A DNA stretch of 64,000 bases, taken from Mytilus trossulus. Its lineage: Eukaryota > Mollusca > Bivalvia > Mytilida > Mytilidae. Positions 35,520 to 47,904 of the stretch are shown piece after piece. Below the pieces are notes generated by a model. That model was given only the letters and a program-made list of their open reading frames with translations, ran no database searches and was not told where the DNA came from. The position numbers were made by a program, and so were the translations under genes. Numbering within the stretch: position 1 is the first letter of the stretch; every line of letters starts with the position of its first letter. The DNA is taken from assembly GCF_036588685.1 (NCBI RefSeq), contig NC_086383.1, positions 46,954,448-47,018,447 of the forward strand, read 5' to 3'.

Positions 35520-36559
35520 ATATAATTATTTTCTGTGACTGTATCTTACATTAATTTGTAGGATCCTTTACTATAGATAATTTAGCTGATCTGTAACAAT
35601 AACATCTACATGCCTAATATATCATGTACTGCAGTACGCCGCTAGATTAAAACTGACGTGGAAAGGTAACACATGGACAGCGAAAGCTCTTTTTTGTTGA
35701 GAGCCCAGGTGGTCGTGTGGTCTAGCGGGACGGCTGCAGTGCAGGCGATTTGGTGTCACGATATCACAGTAGCATTGGTTCGAATCCCGGCGAGGGAAGA
35801 ACCAAAAATTTGCGAAAGCAATTTTACAGATCTAACATTGTTGGGTTGATGTTTAGACGAGTTTTATATACATTATGTACACAGCCATGTATCACCATCA
35901 TTGATGGCGATCCGATGGATACATCTGTTGTAGAGTTGTCACTGACTAAGACGTACTTATAAATATAATTATTTTCTGTGACTGTATCTTACATGAATTC
36001 GTAGGATCCTTTACTATAGATAATTTAGCTGATCTGTAACAACAACATCTTCATGCCTTATATATCATGTACTGTAGTACGCCGCTTGATTAACACTGAC
36101 GTGGAAAGGTAACACATGGCCAGCGAAAGCTCTTTTATTGAGAGCCCAGGTGGTCGTGTGGTCTAGCGGGACGGCTGCAGTGCAGGCGATTTGGTGTCAC
36201 GATATCACAGTAGCATGGGTTTCGAAATTTACAGATCTAACATTGTTGGGTTGATGTTTAGACGAGTTGTATATATATATATACACATTGTTGGGTTGAT
36301 GTTTAGACGAGTTGTCTATATATATATATATACATTATTGGGTTGATGTTTAGACGAGTTGTATATACATTATGTACACAGCCATGTATCACCATCATTG
36401 ATGGCGATCCGATGGATACATCTGTTGTAAGGTTGTCACTGACTCAGACGTACTTATGAATATAATTATTTTCTGTGACTGTATCTTACATTAATTTGTA
36501 GGATCCTTTACTATAGATAATTTAGCTGATCTGTAACAACAACATCTTCATGCCTTATA

Positions 36560-36776
36560 CCGTATAGAGGTTTATTTTCGCGGGGTGCAAATTTTCGCTT
36601 ATTTTCGCGGACAGAACTTAATCGCCAAAATAAATTCCGTGAAATTAAAAGTGTACATACAGAGGTATTAATAAAAGTTTTTAATCCGCCAAAATAATAA
36701 CCGCCAAAATATTTCGTATACCTTGTAAAATGAAAATCGCGAAATTTTACACCCGCGAAAATAACCCGCTATACGG
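36560..36776. mobile_element. 217-bp MITE with TA target duplication
   Basis: The ends are inverted: ccgtatagaggtttattttcgcgg and ccgcgaaaataacccgctatacgg (reverse). TA flanks both sides (36558-36559 and 36777-36778). Sister units of the array show the empty site gccttatatatcatgtac, so the insertion and its 2-bp duplication are proven internally. Many gcgaaaat/attttcgcg blocks lie inside, and there is no coding capacity. A TA duplication is consistent with a Tc1/mariner-type source. Confidence 0.85.
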
Positions 36777-38391
36777 TATATCATGTACTGTAGTACGCCG
36801 CTAGATTAACACTGACGTGGAAAGGTAACACATGGCCAGCGAAAGCTCTTTTTTTGAGAGCCCAGGTGGTCGTGTGGTCTAGCGGGACGGCTGCAGTGCA
36901 GGCGATTTGGTGTCACGATATCACAGTAGCATGGGTTCGAATCCCGGCGAGGGAAGAACCAAAAATTTGCGAAAGCAAATTTACAGATCTTACATTGTTG
37001 GGTTGATGTTTAGACGAGTTGTATATATATATATATATATAGCATGGGTTCGAATTCCGGCGAGGGAAGAACCAAAAATTTGCGAAAGCAAATTTACAGA
37101 TCTAACATTGTTGGGTTGATGTTTATACGAGTTGTATATACATTATGTACACAGCCATTTATCACCATCATTGATGGCGATCCGATGGATACATCTGTTG
37201 TAGAGTTGTCACTGACTCAGACGTACTTGTATATATAATTATTTTCTGTGACTGTATCTTAAATTAATTTGTAGGTTTGTAGGATCCTTTACTATAGATA
37301 ATTTAGCTGATCTGTAACAATAACATCTACATGCCTAATATATCATGTACTGCAGTACGCCGCTAGATTAAAACTGAGGTGGAAAGGTAACACATGGACA
37401 GCGAAAGCTCTTTTTTTGAGAGCCCAGGTGGTCGTGTGGTCTAGCGGGACGGCTGCAGTGCAGGCGATTTGGTATCACGATATCACAGTAGCATGGGTTC
37501 GAATCCCGGCGCGGGAAGAACCAAAAATTTGCGAAAGCAAATTTACAGATCTAACATTGTTGGGTTGATGTTTAGACGAGTTGTATATACATTATGTACA
37601 CAGCCATGTATCACCATCATTGATGGCGATCCGATGGATACATCTGTTGTAGAGTTGTCACTGACTCAGGCGTACTTATAAATATAATTATTTTCTGTGA
37701 CTGATACTACAGTACGCCGCTAGATTAAAACTGACGTGGAAAGGTAACACATGGCCAGCGAAAGCTCTATTTTTGTAGAGCCCAGGTGGTCGTGTGGTCT
37801 AGCGGGACGGCTGCAGTGCAGGCGATTTGGTTTCACGATATCACAGTAGCATGGGTTCGAATCCCGGCGAGGGAAGAACCAAAAATTTGCGAAAGCAAAT
37901 TTACAGATCTAACATTGTTGGGTTGATGTTTAGACGAGTTGCATATACATTATGTACACAGCCATGTATCACCATCATTGATGGCGATCCGATGGATACA
38001 TCTGTTGCAGGGTTGTCACTGACTCAGACGTACTTATGAATATAATTCTTTTCTGTGACTGTATCTTACATTAATTTGTAGGATCCTTTACTATAGATAA
38101 TTTAGCTGATCTGTAAAAATAACATCTTCATGCCTTATATATCATGTACTGTAGTACGCCGCTAGATTAAAACTGAGGTGGAAAGGTAACATATGGCCAC
38201 CGTAAGCTCTTTTTTTGAGAGCCCAGCTGGTCGTGCGGTCTAGCAGGACGGCTGCAGTGCAGGCGATTTGGTGTCACGATATCACAGTAGCATGGGTTCG
38301 AATCCCGGCGAGGGAAGAACCAAAAATTTGCGAAAGCAAATTTACAGATCTAACATTGTTAGGTTGATGTTTAGACGAGTTGTATATATAT

Positions 38392-40794
38392 ATACGAGTC
38401 TAAATTGAAAACTACGTTCATGTCAAACAAATTTCGTTGTAGAAGGGTCTAAAAACAGCACAAACAACATTTTCCAAAAGACCAGAAAAGTGAAAAAGTA
38501 TATTTAAACAAAACGCATTTGACTAACAGGTCGAACAACTGATGTTCTTTAACCCTGCTGACTGCCATTGACGATTGCCAAATAAAATTGATCACAAGAT
38601 GTAACAAAATGGATCTGAATATAAATTTAATACGTCACAGAAGAAAAAAAAAATTGTTAACTTGTGGCTACGATGTTGTCCCACAAACATTCGGTGTCAA
38701 TATTTATTTAGTACACCAGATCTAGATTTCGACAATATATGTCTCTTCAGTGATGTTGGGGATCGAATCGGTATTTGGAAGGCCATATAATTTACTCTCA
38801 ATTTAAGATTGACTCTTGAATTTTAAGAGAAAATATAGGATGAACGGATCATATAAACCGGAGAGAAAATATGATACATGCCCAAACAAAAAAAATATAA
38901 ACGAGTCTAAATTGAAAACTACGTTCAAACCTATGATTGCGTTGGATAAAAACCGCAATTTTTATACGTGTGCATGTCAAACAAATTTCGTTGTAGAAGG
39001 GTCTAAAAACAGCACAAACAACATTTTCCAAAAGACCAAAAAAGTGAAAAAGTATATTTAAACAAAACGCATTTGACTAACAGGTCAAACAACTGATGTT
39101 CTTTAACCCTGCTGACTGCCATTGACGATTGCCAAATAAAATTGATCACAAGATGTAACAAAATGGATCTGAATATAAATTTAATACGTCACAGAAAGAA
39201 AAAAATTGTTAACTTGTGGCTACGATGTTGTGCCACAAACATTCGGTGTCAATATTTCTTTAGTACACCAGATCTAGATTTCGACAATATATGTCTCTTC
39301 AGTGATGTTAGGGATCGAATCGGTATTTGGAAGGCCATATAATTTACTCTCAATTTAAGATTGACTCTTGAATTTTAAGAGACAATATAGGATGAACGGA
39401 TCATATAAACCGGAGGGAAAATATGATACATGCCCAAACAAAAAATATAAACGAGTCTAAATTGAAAACTACGTTCAAACCTATGATTGCGTTGGAAAAA
39501 AACTGCAATTTTTATACGTGTGCATGTCAAACAAATTTCGTTGTAGAAGGGTCTAAAAACAGCACAAACAACATTTTCCAAAAGACCAGAAAAGTGAAAA
39601 AGTATATTTAAACAAAACGCATTTGACTAACAGGTCGAACAACTGATGTTCTTTAACCCTGCTGACTGCCATTGACGATTGCCAAATAAAATTGATCACA
39701 AGATGTAACAAAATGGATCTGAATATAAATTCAATACGTCACAGAAGAAAAAAAAAATGTTAACTTGTGCCTACGATGTTGTGCCACAAACATTCGGTGT
39801 CAATATTTATTTAGTACACCAGATCTAGATTTCGACAATATATGTCTCTTCAGTGATGTTGGGGATCGAATCGGTATTTGAAAGGCCATATAATTTACTC
39901 TCAATTTAAGATTGACTCTTGAATTTTAAGAGACAATATAGGATGAACGGATCATATATCCGGAGGGAAAATATGATACATGCCCAAACAAAAAATATAA
40001 ACGAGTCTAAATTGAAAACTACGTTCAAACCTATGATTACGTTGGATAAAAACCGCAATTTTTATACGTGTGCATGTCAAACAAAGGAGTAGGTCCGGTA
40101 AGACCCCTTTTTGGCCCCAAAATATGGCAGTTTTACAAAACTGTTAAAATGTAAACTTTTAGTTTTTTATTGGACAGTTGAATGCTTCTGCTACATAAAT
40201 ATGGGCTGTTTTTGACAATACAATGCACATATATCGGGTTGTAGTACCATTAAGTCATACTAAATTACTGAAATCTTCAAAATTCTATCATTTTAGTTAA
40301 ATTTTAGACGGTTTCCGTGTAAAACGAAAGTGGCCGCATTCGTGTTCATCCTTAATATTGAAATGTTAGTTGTATTTTATAATAATACATAACATATATA
40401 AGGGTTGTTGATGATCACGGATGCGGCCACTTTCATTTTTGACAAAAACCATCTGAAAAGTGACGTTTTTTTGCATATTTGAGAGATTTTTCATATTTGA
40501 GCTTGAATCGGATCGTTTTTAATGACTAAATTAGTTAAAATCTTTCACAAAAAATAATTGAATCAAGTGAAATAGACACTTAAGCGTTTAAAAAGTGGTC
40601 AAAATCTTTCGTCAGATGAAACTGAAATTTGAGGCCAAAATGAATCCTTACCGGACCTACTCCTTTCGTTGTAGAAGGGTCTAAAAACAGCACAAACAAC
40701 ATTTTCCAAAAGACCAAAAAAGTGAAAAAGTATATTTAAACAAAACGCATTTGACTAACAGGTCGAACAACTGATGTTCTTTAACCCTGCTGAC

Positions 40795-40797
<3 letters not shown>
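38392..40797 (+). repeat. Tandem array of ~551-bp units
   Basis: Unit landmark cgagtctaaattgaaaactacg at 38395, 38902, 39452 and 40004. The first unit has an internal deletion (cgttca joined to tgtcaaac), and the last is split by the element at 40086-40663. Each unit includes aacaggtcgaacaactgatg, a ttagtacaccagatctagatt block related to the common bivalve repeat, and gtatttggaaggccatataa, also found at 34191. The 62- to 81-codon frames at 38816 and 39423 are corresponding parts of units; no known protein. Confidence 0.88.
40086..40663. mobile_element. 578-bp non-autonomous element, Spy-type insertion (AAA|TTT, no duplication)
   Basis: Ends ggagtaggtccggtaag and cttaccggacctactcc are inverted (17 bp perfect, with similarity continuing inward to ggcc). 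Inner blocks aagtggccgcattcgtg and cacggatgcggccactt are also inverted. The empty site in the neighbouring units is acaaatttcgttg; here it is acaaa[element]tttcgttg, so insertion fell exactly between AAA and TTT with no target duplication. That is the published hallmark of Spy transposons. No transposase is present. Confidence 0.82.
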
Positions 40798-40819
<22 letters not shown>

Positions 40820-40825
<6 letters not shown>

Positions 40826-41010
40826 ACAAGTCAAAAAGGGTACAACATCACCATAAAATAACTATAAAATATACAAATATTAGATATTTCGGATAACAGA
40901 TATCCTTCTTCAATAATTGAAGAAGGATATCTGTTATCCGAAATATCTAATATTTGTATATTTTATAGTTATTTTATGGTGATGTTGTACCCTTTTTGAC
41001 TTGTTATATA
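40820..41010. repeat. Perfect 191-bp palindrome (foldback MITE)
   Basis: Two arms of about 95 nt, aacaagtcaaaaagggtac... and ...gtaccctttttgacttgtt, are exact reverse complements with a 1-nt centre at about 40915 (cttcttcaat a attgaagaag). It is flanked on the left by a (TA)n run from 40797 and on the right by tatatta. It is intronic and would form a complete RNA hairpin. No coding capacity. Confidence 0.92.
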
Positions 41011-41089
41011 TTATATTTTGTAGTGTACAGAATCATATTACATGATCCATCGCCCTGTAAGATTGATCGTTGACTATTTATTCAGTCAT

Positions 41090-41240
41090 TTTATATATAT
41101 ATATATATATATATAAAGTGTATTATTTTATAATATAATATTATACTGATCCACGCTTAATTAGATTGAATGTTGATTGTTGCTATTTTTAGACATTACA
41201 TGTATATATAAAGTGTATTATATATATGTATATATATTTA
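41090..41240. repeat. TA microsatellite and short local repeat
   Basis: A (TA)n run at about 41090-41115, then a duplicated tatataaagtgtattat (41113-41129 and 41205-41225). Confidence 0.7.
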
Positions 41241-41576
41241 TTTGAGCGATTGATTGGAAAATATCATGCATTTTTACATGAGAGGTGTTGAATTATTGGT
41301 TTCCAAATCTTGATCTGGTGTGGTTGATGACAAGGTCAAGTTTGATATGGACGATTTTCTCTTATGCCATGAAGAAGTTATGCTCCTTGAATGATTGGGA
41401 AATTACATTTTAACAGCCTCTTACTTAGAATTTTCAATATGCATTGTACATCCCTAGAATCTTAATCTAAAGTTAAAATATTACATTAATTTTGTATTGA
41501 ACAGAATTTGCAATTAATGCTAGCTGGCGAAAAGCAAACAACAAGAAATGCTAGTTTTTATTCCATTTCATTACAG

Positions 41577-41735
41577 CGCCAAACACATGGAGAATAGTTA
41601 CTGGTCTGGACATATCAGGATGTTGTATGTTGCTGCTGTGTCTTATATTTTATTGTATATTTGTTCATTGCACTGTTTTGGATTATCGGAAAGTCAGTTG
41701 CGGTGTATTATTGTGTATACTTGTGATGCTGAGTG
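41577..41735 (+). CDS. Claudin/PMP22-like four-TM protein, exon 2
   Basis: Acceptor ttccatttcattacag ends at 41576, and donor gagtg|gtaagt follows 41735. Both introns interrupt a codon after base one. The exon supplies residues 141-193: TPNTWRIVTGLDISGCC, then the hydrophobic LLLCLIFYCIF (TM2), a short loop VHCTVLDYRKVSC and GVLLCILVMLSG (start of TM3). The upstream intron is 8477 bp and repeat-filled. The open frame at 41548-41739 is another frame of the same exon. Confidence 0.8.
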
Positions 41736-41859
41736 GTAAGTAAATACGAATAATGTTTACTTATAAAATTATACGAGAAAAAAAAAGAAACACTTTCCTC
41801 TAAGATTAATGCATGTTTGATGAACCAAAAGAAAGCAAAAAAAAATCATTTTTAACATA

Positions 41860-42645
41860 TAGACCATTAGTAACATATAGACCATTAGTAACATATAGAC
41901 CATTAGTAACATATAGACCATTAGTAACCTATTGACCATTAGTAACATATAGAACAAAACATTAGTAACCTATAGACCATTAGTAACATATAGAGCATTA
42001 GTAACCTATAGAGCATTAGTAACATATAGAGCATTAGTAACATATAGAACATAAGTAACCTATAGAACATTATTAACCTATAGAACATTAGAACATATAG
42101 AACATTAGTAACATATAGACCATTAGTAACATTTAGAACATAAGTAACATATAGACCATTAGTAACCTATAGAACATAAGTAACATATAGACCATTAGTA
42201 ACCTATAGAACATTAGTAACATATAGACCATTAGAAACATATATACTATTAGTAACATATAGACCATTAGTAACACATAAACCATTAGTAACAGAAAATT
42301 AGTAGCATATAGACCATTAGTAACATATAGACCATTAGTAACTTATAGACCATTAGTAACATATAGACCATTAGTAACAGAACATTAGTAACAATTAGAC
42401 CATTAGTAACATATAGACCATTAGTAACATATAGACCATTAGTAACATATAGACCATTAGTAACATATAGACCATTAGTAACATATAGACCATTAGTAAC
42501 ATATAGACCAATTGTAACCTATAGAAAATTAGTAACATATAGAACATAAGTAACATATAGTCCATTAGTAACATATAGAACATTAGTAACATATAGAACA
42601 TTAGTAACATATAGACCATTAGTAACATATAGAACATTGATACAA
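41860..42645. repeat. 18-bp minisatellite (accattagtaacatatag)
   Basis: About 40 imperfect copies with accattag/aacattag and cctatag/catatag variants. It begins about 125 bp after the donor of claudin-like exon 2. The unit is a multiple of three, so the minus strand reads as long MVYMLL-type open frames; these are not genes. Confidence 0.92.
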
Positions 42646-43624
42646 TTGAATACCATCTGTTAAGAGTCTTGGTGACTTGGTAAAGTCTCAATCAATGATC
42701 AGCTGAGAAGTTTCATTTGAACTATTTGGTTAATGCATATACATAGTAACATTCTTCGTGTCCCACTATCAAACATTTGTATGGTCGGTTTCAAATGTAC
42801 TCTTAATTTGGAACTGTAGACGTTTTATTTATACATTACATTGACACTATTCCAACAGTTCTAATACTACACAATTGAAAGCCCTGTTCGTTTTCTTACC
42901 AAATGACGATCTTTCCAAGTCTTTTAGTTTGACGATACAAACATCGAATGAAGCCGTATTCCGAATATGCCTGTTCACTGTAGAATATTCAGATATGTTC
43001 CAAAAGGTTCCAATTTGGAAAGACTACTAAAGCCACCAATGTTTATCAGTGAACAATATACATTTATTTCCCATGTCTGAGGGAGATATGAAGATTTGCT
43101 CACCCAAGAAGATTCATATTTCACGAGGGCTTTCACATTAATGGAAATGTAATAAAATTAACATACTTGTCCTTTGTTTTCTTGTCCGTTTGTTTTAATA
43201 AATAACTAAACACGATCGACATAGACACTGATAACGGTATATGGATCAAAAGTAAAGTAATAGTCTTTATATTTGAAATGTTGGAATAAATTCATTTAGT
43301 TTATTTGTAAATATATATTCCTTATACCTATTTATTACAAAAAATGCCATAATCTTATATCTATGAATTAACCTATCATGTATGCCCCTGTAATATAACA
43401 CGTACGTTATCAGCTTCAGCGTACAGATTAACAAGTTAAAGCATGAAATCACGAAGAAATTAACCAGATCAACATACACATGAGTTCATCCTAGTTTAAG
43501 AGAAATACGATACTTTTAATTCATACGCTTGACGTAGATATGAAGAGTTGTTCACCCAGAGAAAAACTCATCTTTCCAGAGGACATCGCCCTAAAAAATA
43601 TGACATTTTTTGAGAGCGAACTAA
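42646..43624 (+). other. Intron 2 unique stretch
   Basis: No gene or clear repeat. A minus-strand 70-codon frame at 43267-43479 is unsupported. Confidence 0.4.
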
Positions 43625-46600
43625 AGGATATAAAGAACTAAATGGTGGCCCCGTTGCCGGCAATGCTATTTTTAGCAATTGTCTCCTAATAAGGCGTTTT
43701 CATTAAACTAATTATGGAAAATCTGTTGTTGTCTAATTGAAGCTCTATATCTATTTGTGATTTTACCGCACTCAAATATATATGGTCCCATGGCTTTTCT
43801 TGGTGAATTTTGGGGTTTTTCACGATACCTGACGATTTCGCAGAAAATTTTCCCTAATTTTGAGCAACATAAAAAAATTATTTTCGGCATTTCATACTAT
43901 ACATTTTAGGACAAATTTGTGCTTGCATGAAACTTCATTCATAATGCTTTCCAGAAGAAAAATTTATAAAAGATATAACAACCAATCACAGAGAGCCATC
44001 TATTTTTATCTCTATGTCATGTTCCCTTCATAAAATGGCTGCGCCCATGTAATTTTATTTGGTACATTGTAACCTATACGGTAATAAACAATTTTTGAAA
44101 TTTGATTTTTTTTGCCGCATTAGTTACTTGAACATGGCTTGACTTCATTCTACTATGCAAAATATTTCATTGTTAACTGTATAATACACAGGAATTAATT
44201 TCTGGAGCCTACCCCTGTTTAAAAATTGGTAGAAAATCACACTGATTTTTATAGACATTACGGTACTGTTTGTTGCAGGTGTAATATTTTGCCTCTTTGT
44301 TAGTATTGCCTTTTCGAAGTAATCATGTGCTTCTGATATTAATCAACAGAAAATTTAATTTGAGTGACACTGTACTGAAAAACAAATAAAAAATTCGGAC
44401 CAGTTCAATATGAAATAAATTCACTATTTTGAAACGGACTATAGCTTTATAAATCGGATACATGTGCACATTTTAGCTTCTTTTCGTAAAAAACATCTTC
44501 TGGTGGTCTATATTAGCTATACAAGTAGTATGGTAAATGTTTTGAATGATGCGAAATCGTTACGCGTATGCAAATACCCTTGGAGCCGTTTTTACCAAAA
44601 AAGGGGGAGGGTTAAATCCGAAGATTTCTGTGTCATGTGATGTGACAAGATCAAACAAGTATCGCCAAAACTTAGGCCTATGTATGGCTATCAAGCCTGT
44701 AAGACAAATTTTGGATAAAAACAGAAAAGACACACCAAGGCGATGAAATCCTGTACCTACCCGTATTTTGAAAGCAAATAAGAAACAGACTATAGCATGA
44801 AAACGGAATTATTCACACAAATCACAACACTAGTAAAGCGTTTTTGATGTCTAAATCTTTCTGTAAATACAATTTTTGACATATTTTGAGACCATTATAG
44901 GATATAAAGAACTAAATGGTGGCCCCGTTGCCGGCAATGCTATTTTTAGCAATTGTCTCCTAATAAGGCGTTTTCATTAAACTAATTATGGAAAATCTGT
45001 TGTTGTCTAATTGAAGCTCTATATCTATTTGTGATTTTACCGCACTCAAATATATATGGTCCCATGGCTTTTCTTGGTGAATTTTGGGGTTTTTCACGAT
45101 ACCTGACGATTTCGCAGAAAATTTTCCCTAATTTTGAGCAACATAAAAAAATTATTTTCGGCATTTCATACTATACATTTTAGGACAAATTTGTGCTTGC
45201 ATGAAACTTCATTCATAATGCTTTCCAGAAGAAAAATTTATAAAAGATATAACAACCAATCACAGAGAGCCATCTATTTTTATCTCTATGTCATGTTCCC
45301 TTCATAAAATGGCTGCGCCCATGTAATTTTATTTGGTACATTGTAACCTATACGGTAATAAACAATTTTTGAAATTTGATTTTTTTTGCCGCATTAGTTA
45401 CTTGAACATGGCTTGACTTCATTCTACTATGCAAAATATTTCATTGTTAACTGTATAATACACAGGAATTAATTTCTGGAGCCTACCCCTGTTTAAAAAT
45501 TGGTAGAAAATCACACTGATTTTTATAGACATTACGGTACTGTTTGTTGCAGGTGTAATATTTTGCCTCTTTGTTAGTATTGCCTTTTCGAAGTAATCAT
45601 GTGCTTCTGATATTAATCAACAGAAAATTTAATTTGAGTGACACTGTACTGAAAAACAAATAAAAAATTCGGACCAGTTCAATATGAAATAAATTCACTA
45701 TTTTGAAACGGACTATAGCTTTATAAATCGGATACATGTGCACATTTTAGCTTCTTTTCGTAAAAAACATCTTCTGGTGGTCTATATTAGCTATACAAGT
45801 AGTATGGTAAATGTTTTGAATGATGCGAAATCGTTACGCGTATGCAAATACCCTTGGAGCCGTTTTTACCAAAAAAGGGGGAGGGTTAAATCCGAAGATT
45901 TCTGTGTCATGTGATGTGACAAGATCAAACAAGTATCGCCAAAACTTAGGCCTATGTATGGCTATCAAGCCTGTAAGACAAATTTTGGATAAAAACAGAA
46001 AAGACACACCAAGGCGATGAAATCCTGTACCTACCCGTATTTTGAAAGCAAATAAGAAACAGACTATAGCATGAAAACGGAATTATTCACACAAATCACA
46101 ACACTAGTAAAGCGTTTTTGATGTCTAAATCTTTCTGTAAATACAATTTTTGACATATTTTGAGACCATTATAGGATATAAAGAACTAAATGGTGGCCCC
46201 GTTGCCGGCAATGCTATTTTTAGCAATTGTCTCCTAATAAGGCGTTTTCATTAAACTAATTATGGAAAATCTGTTGTTGTCTAATTGAAGCTCTATATCT
46301 ATTTGTGATTTTACCGCACTCAAATATATATGGTCCCATGGCTTTTCTTGGTGAATTTTGGGGTTTTTCACGATACCTGACGATTTCGCAGAAAATTTTC
46401 CCTAATTTTGAGCAACATAAAAAAATTATTTTCGGCATTTCATACTATACATTTTAGGACAAATTTGTGCTTGCATGAAACTTCATTCATAATGCTTTCC
46501 AGAAGAAAAATTTATAAAAGATATAACAACCAATCACAGAGAGCCATCTATTTTTATCTCTATGTCATGTTCCCTTCATAAAATGGCTGCGCCCATGTAA

Positions 46601-47898
46601 TTTTATTTGGTACATTGTAACCTATACGGTAATAAACAATTTTTGAAATTTGATTTTTTTTGCCGCATTAGTTACTTGAACATGGCTTGACTTCATTCTA
46701 CTATGCAAAATATTTCATTGTTAACTGTATAATACACAGGAATTAATTTCTGGAGCCTACCCCTGTTTAAAAATTGGTAGAAAATCACACTGATTTTTAT
46801 AGACATTACGGTACTGTTTGTTGCAGGTGTAATATTTTGCCTCTTTGTTAGTATTGCCTTTTCGAAGTAATCATGTGCTTCTGATATTAATCAACAGAAA
46901 ATTTAATTTGAGTGACACTGTACTGAAAAACAAATAAAAAATTCGGACCAGTTCAATATGAAATAAATTCACTATTTTGAAACGGACTATAGCTTTATAA
47001 ATCGGATACATGTGCACATTTTAGCTTCTTTTCGTAAAAAACATCTTCTGGTGGTCTATATTAGCTATACAAGTAGTATGGTAAATGTTTTGAATGATGC
47101 GAAATCGTTACGCGTATGCAAATACCCTTGGAGCCGTTTTTACCAAAAAAGGGGGAGGGTTAAATCCGAAGATTTCTGTGTCATGTGATGTGACAAGATC
47201 AAACAAGTATCGCCAAAACTTAGGCCTATGTATGGCTATCAAGCCTGTAAGACAAATTTTGGATAAAAACAGAAAAGACACACCAAGGCGATGAAATCCT
47301 GTACCTACCCGTATTTTGAAAGCAAATAAGAAACAGACTATAGCATGAAAACGGAATTATTCACACAAATCACAACACTAGTAAAGCGTTTTTGATGTCT
47401 AAATCTTTCTGTAAATACAATTTTTGACATATTTTGAGACCATTATAGGATATAAAGAACTAAATGGTGGCCCCGTTGCCGGCAATGCTATTTTTAGCAA
47501 TTGTCTCCTAATAAGGCGTTTTCATTAAACTAATTATGGAAAATCTGTTGTTGTCTAATTGAAGCTCTATATCTATTTGTGATTTTACCGCACTCAAATA
47601 TATATGGTCCCATGGCTTTTCTTGGTGAATTTTGGGGTTTTTCACGATACCTGACGATTTCGCAGAAAATTTTCCCTAATTTTGAGCAACATAAAAAAAT
47701 TATTTTCGGCATTTCATACTATACATTTTAGGACAAATTTGTGCTTGCATGAAACTTCATTCATAATGCTTTCCAGAAGAAAAATTTATAAAAGATATAA
47801 CAACCAATCACAGAGAGCCATCTATTTTTATCTCTATGTCATGTTCCCTTCATAAAATGGCTGCGCCCATGTAATTTTATTTGGTACATTGTAACCTA
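43625..47898. repeat. 1274-bp tandem repeat, 3.35 copies
   Basis: Units start (aggatataaagaactaaatgg) at 43625, 44899, 46173 and 47447. The last ends at about 47898, where gtaacctatacgg changes to gtaacctaaactt. I saw no difference among copies in the stretches compared. The frames of 60 codons (minus, 43708 and equivalents) and 66 codons (plus, 44546 and equivalents) recur identically but resemble no known protein. It lies wholly inside intron 2 of the claudin-like gene. Confidence 0.95.
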
Positions 47899-47904
47899 AA
47901 CTTG

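Larger units (their letters stand above)
35127..38391 (+). repeat. Tandem array of ~442-bp units, each carrying a tRNA-derived SINE
   Basis: Seven units; the SINE heads (agcccaggtggtcgtgtggtc) start at 35258, 35702, 36143, 36859, 37421, 37779 and 38220. Basic spacing is 441-444 bp. Exceptions are explained by a 217-bp element plus (TA)n-linked partial duplications (716 bp), a partial internal duplication at 37020-37130 (562 bp) and a deletion (358 bp). Between SINEs each unit has ttaatttgtaggatccttta, tagataatttagctgatctg and a tagtacgccgctagatta block. The 70-codon frames starting MVSRYHSS are readings of the SINE body, not genes. Confidence 0.9.

Noticed and set aside
35307-38039. Series of 70-codon frames starting MVSRYHSS
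   Set aside because: These are translations of the SINE body, with identity tracking the DNA repeat and no protein-level pattern.
35258-38391. Functional tRNA genes (B box ggttcgaatcc)
   Set aside because: The head does not fold into a clear tRNA with acceptor pairing and is always joined to the same SINE body.
41769-42691. MVYMLL-repeat membrane-like proteins
   Set aside because: Artefact of an 18-bp minisatellite, whose length is a multiple of three.
43708-47712. Recurring 60- and 66-codon frames in the 1274-bp array
   Set aside because: Their repetition follows from the DNA repeat; there is no domain, no splice or start context, and the location is intronic.
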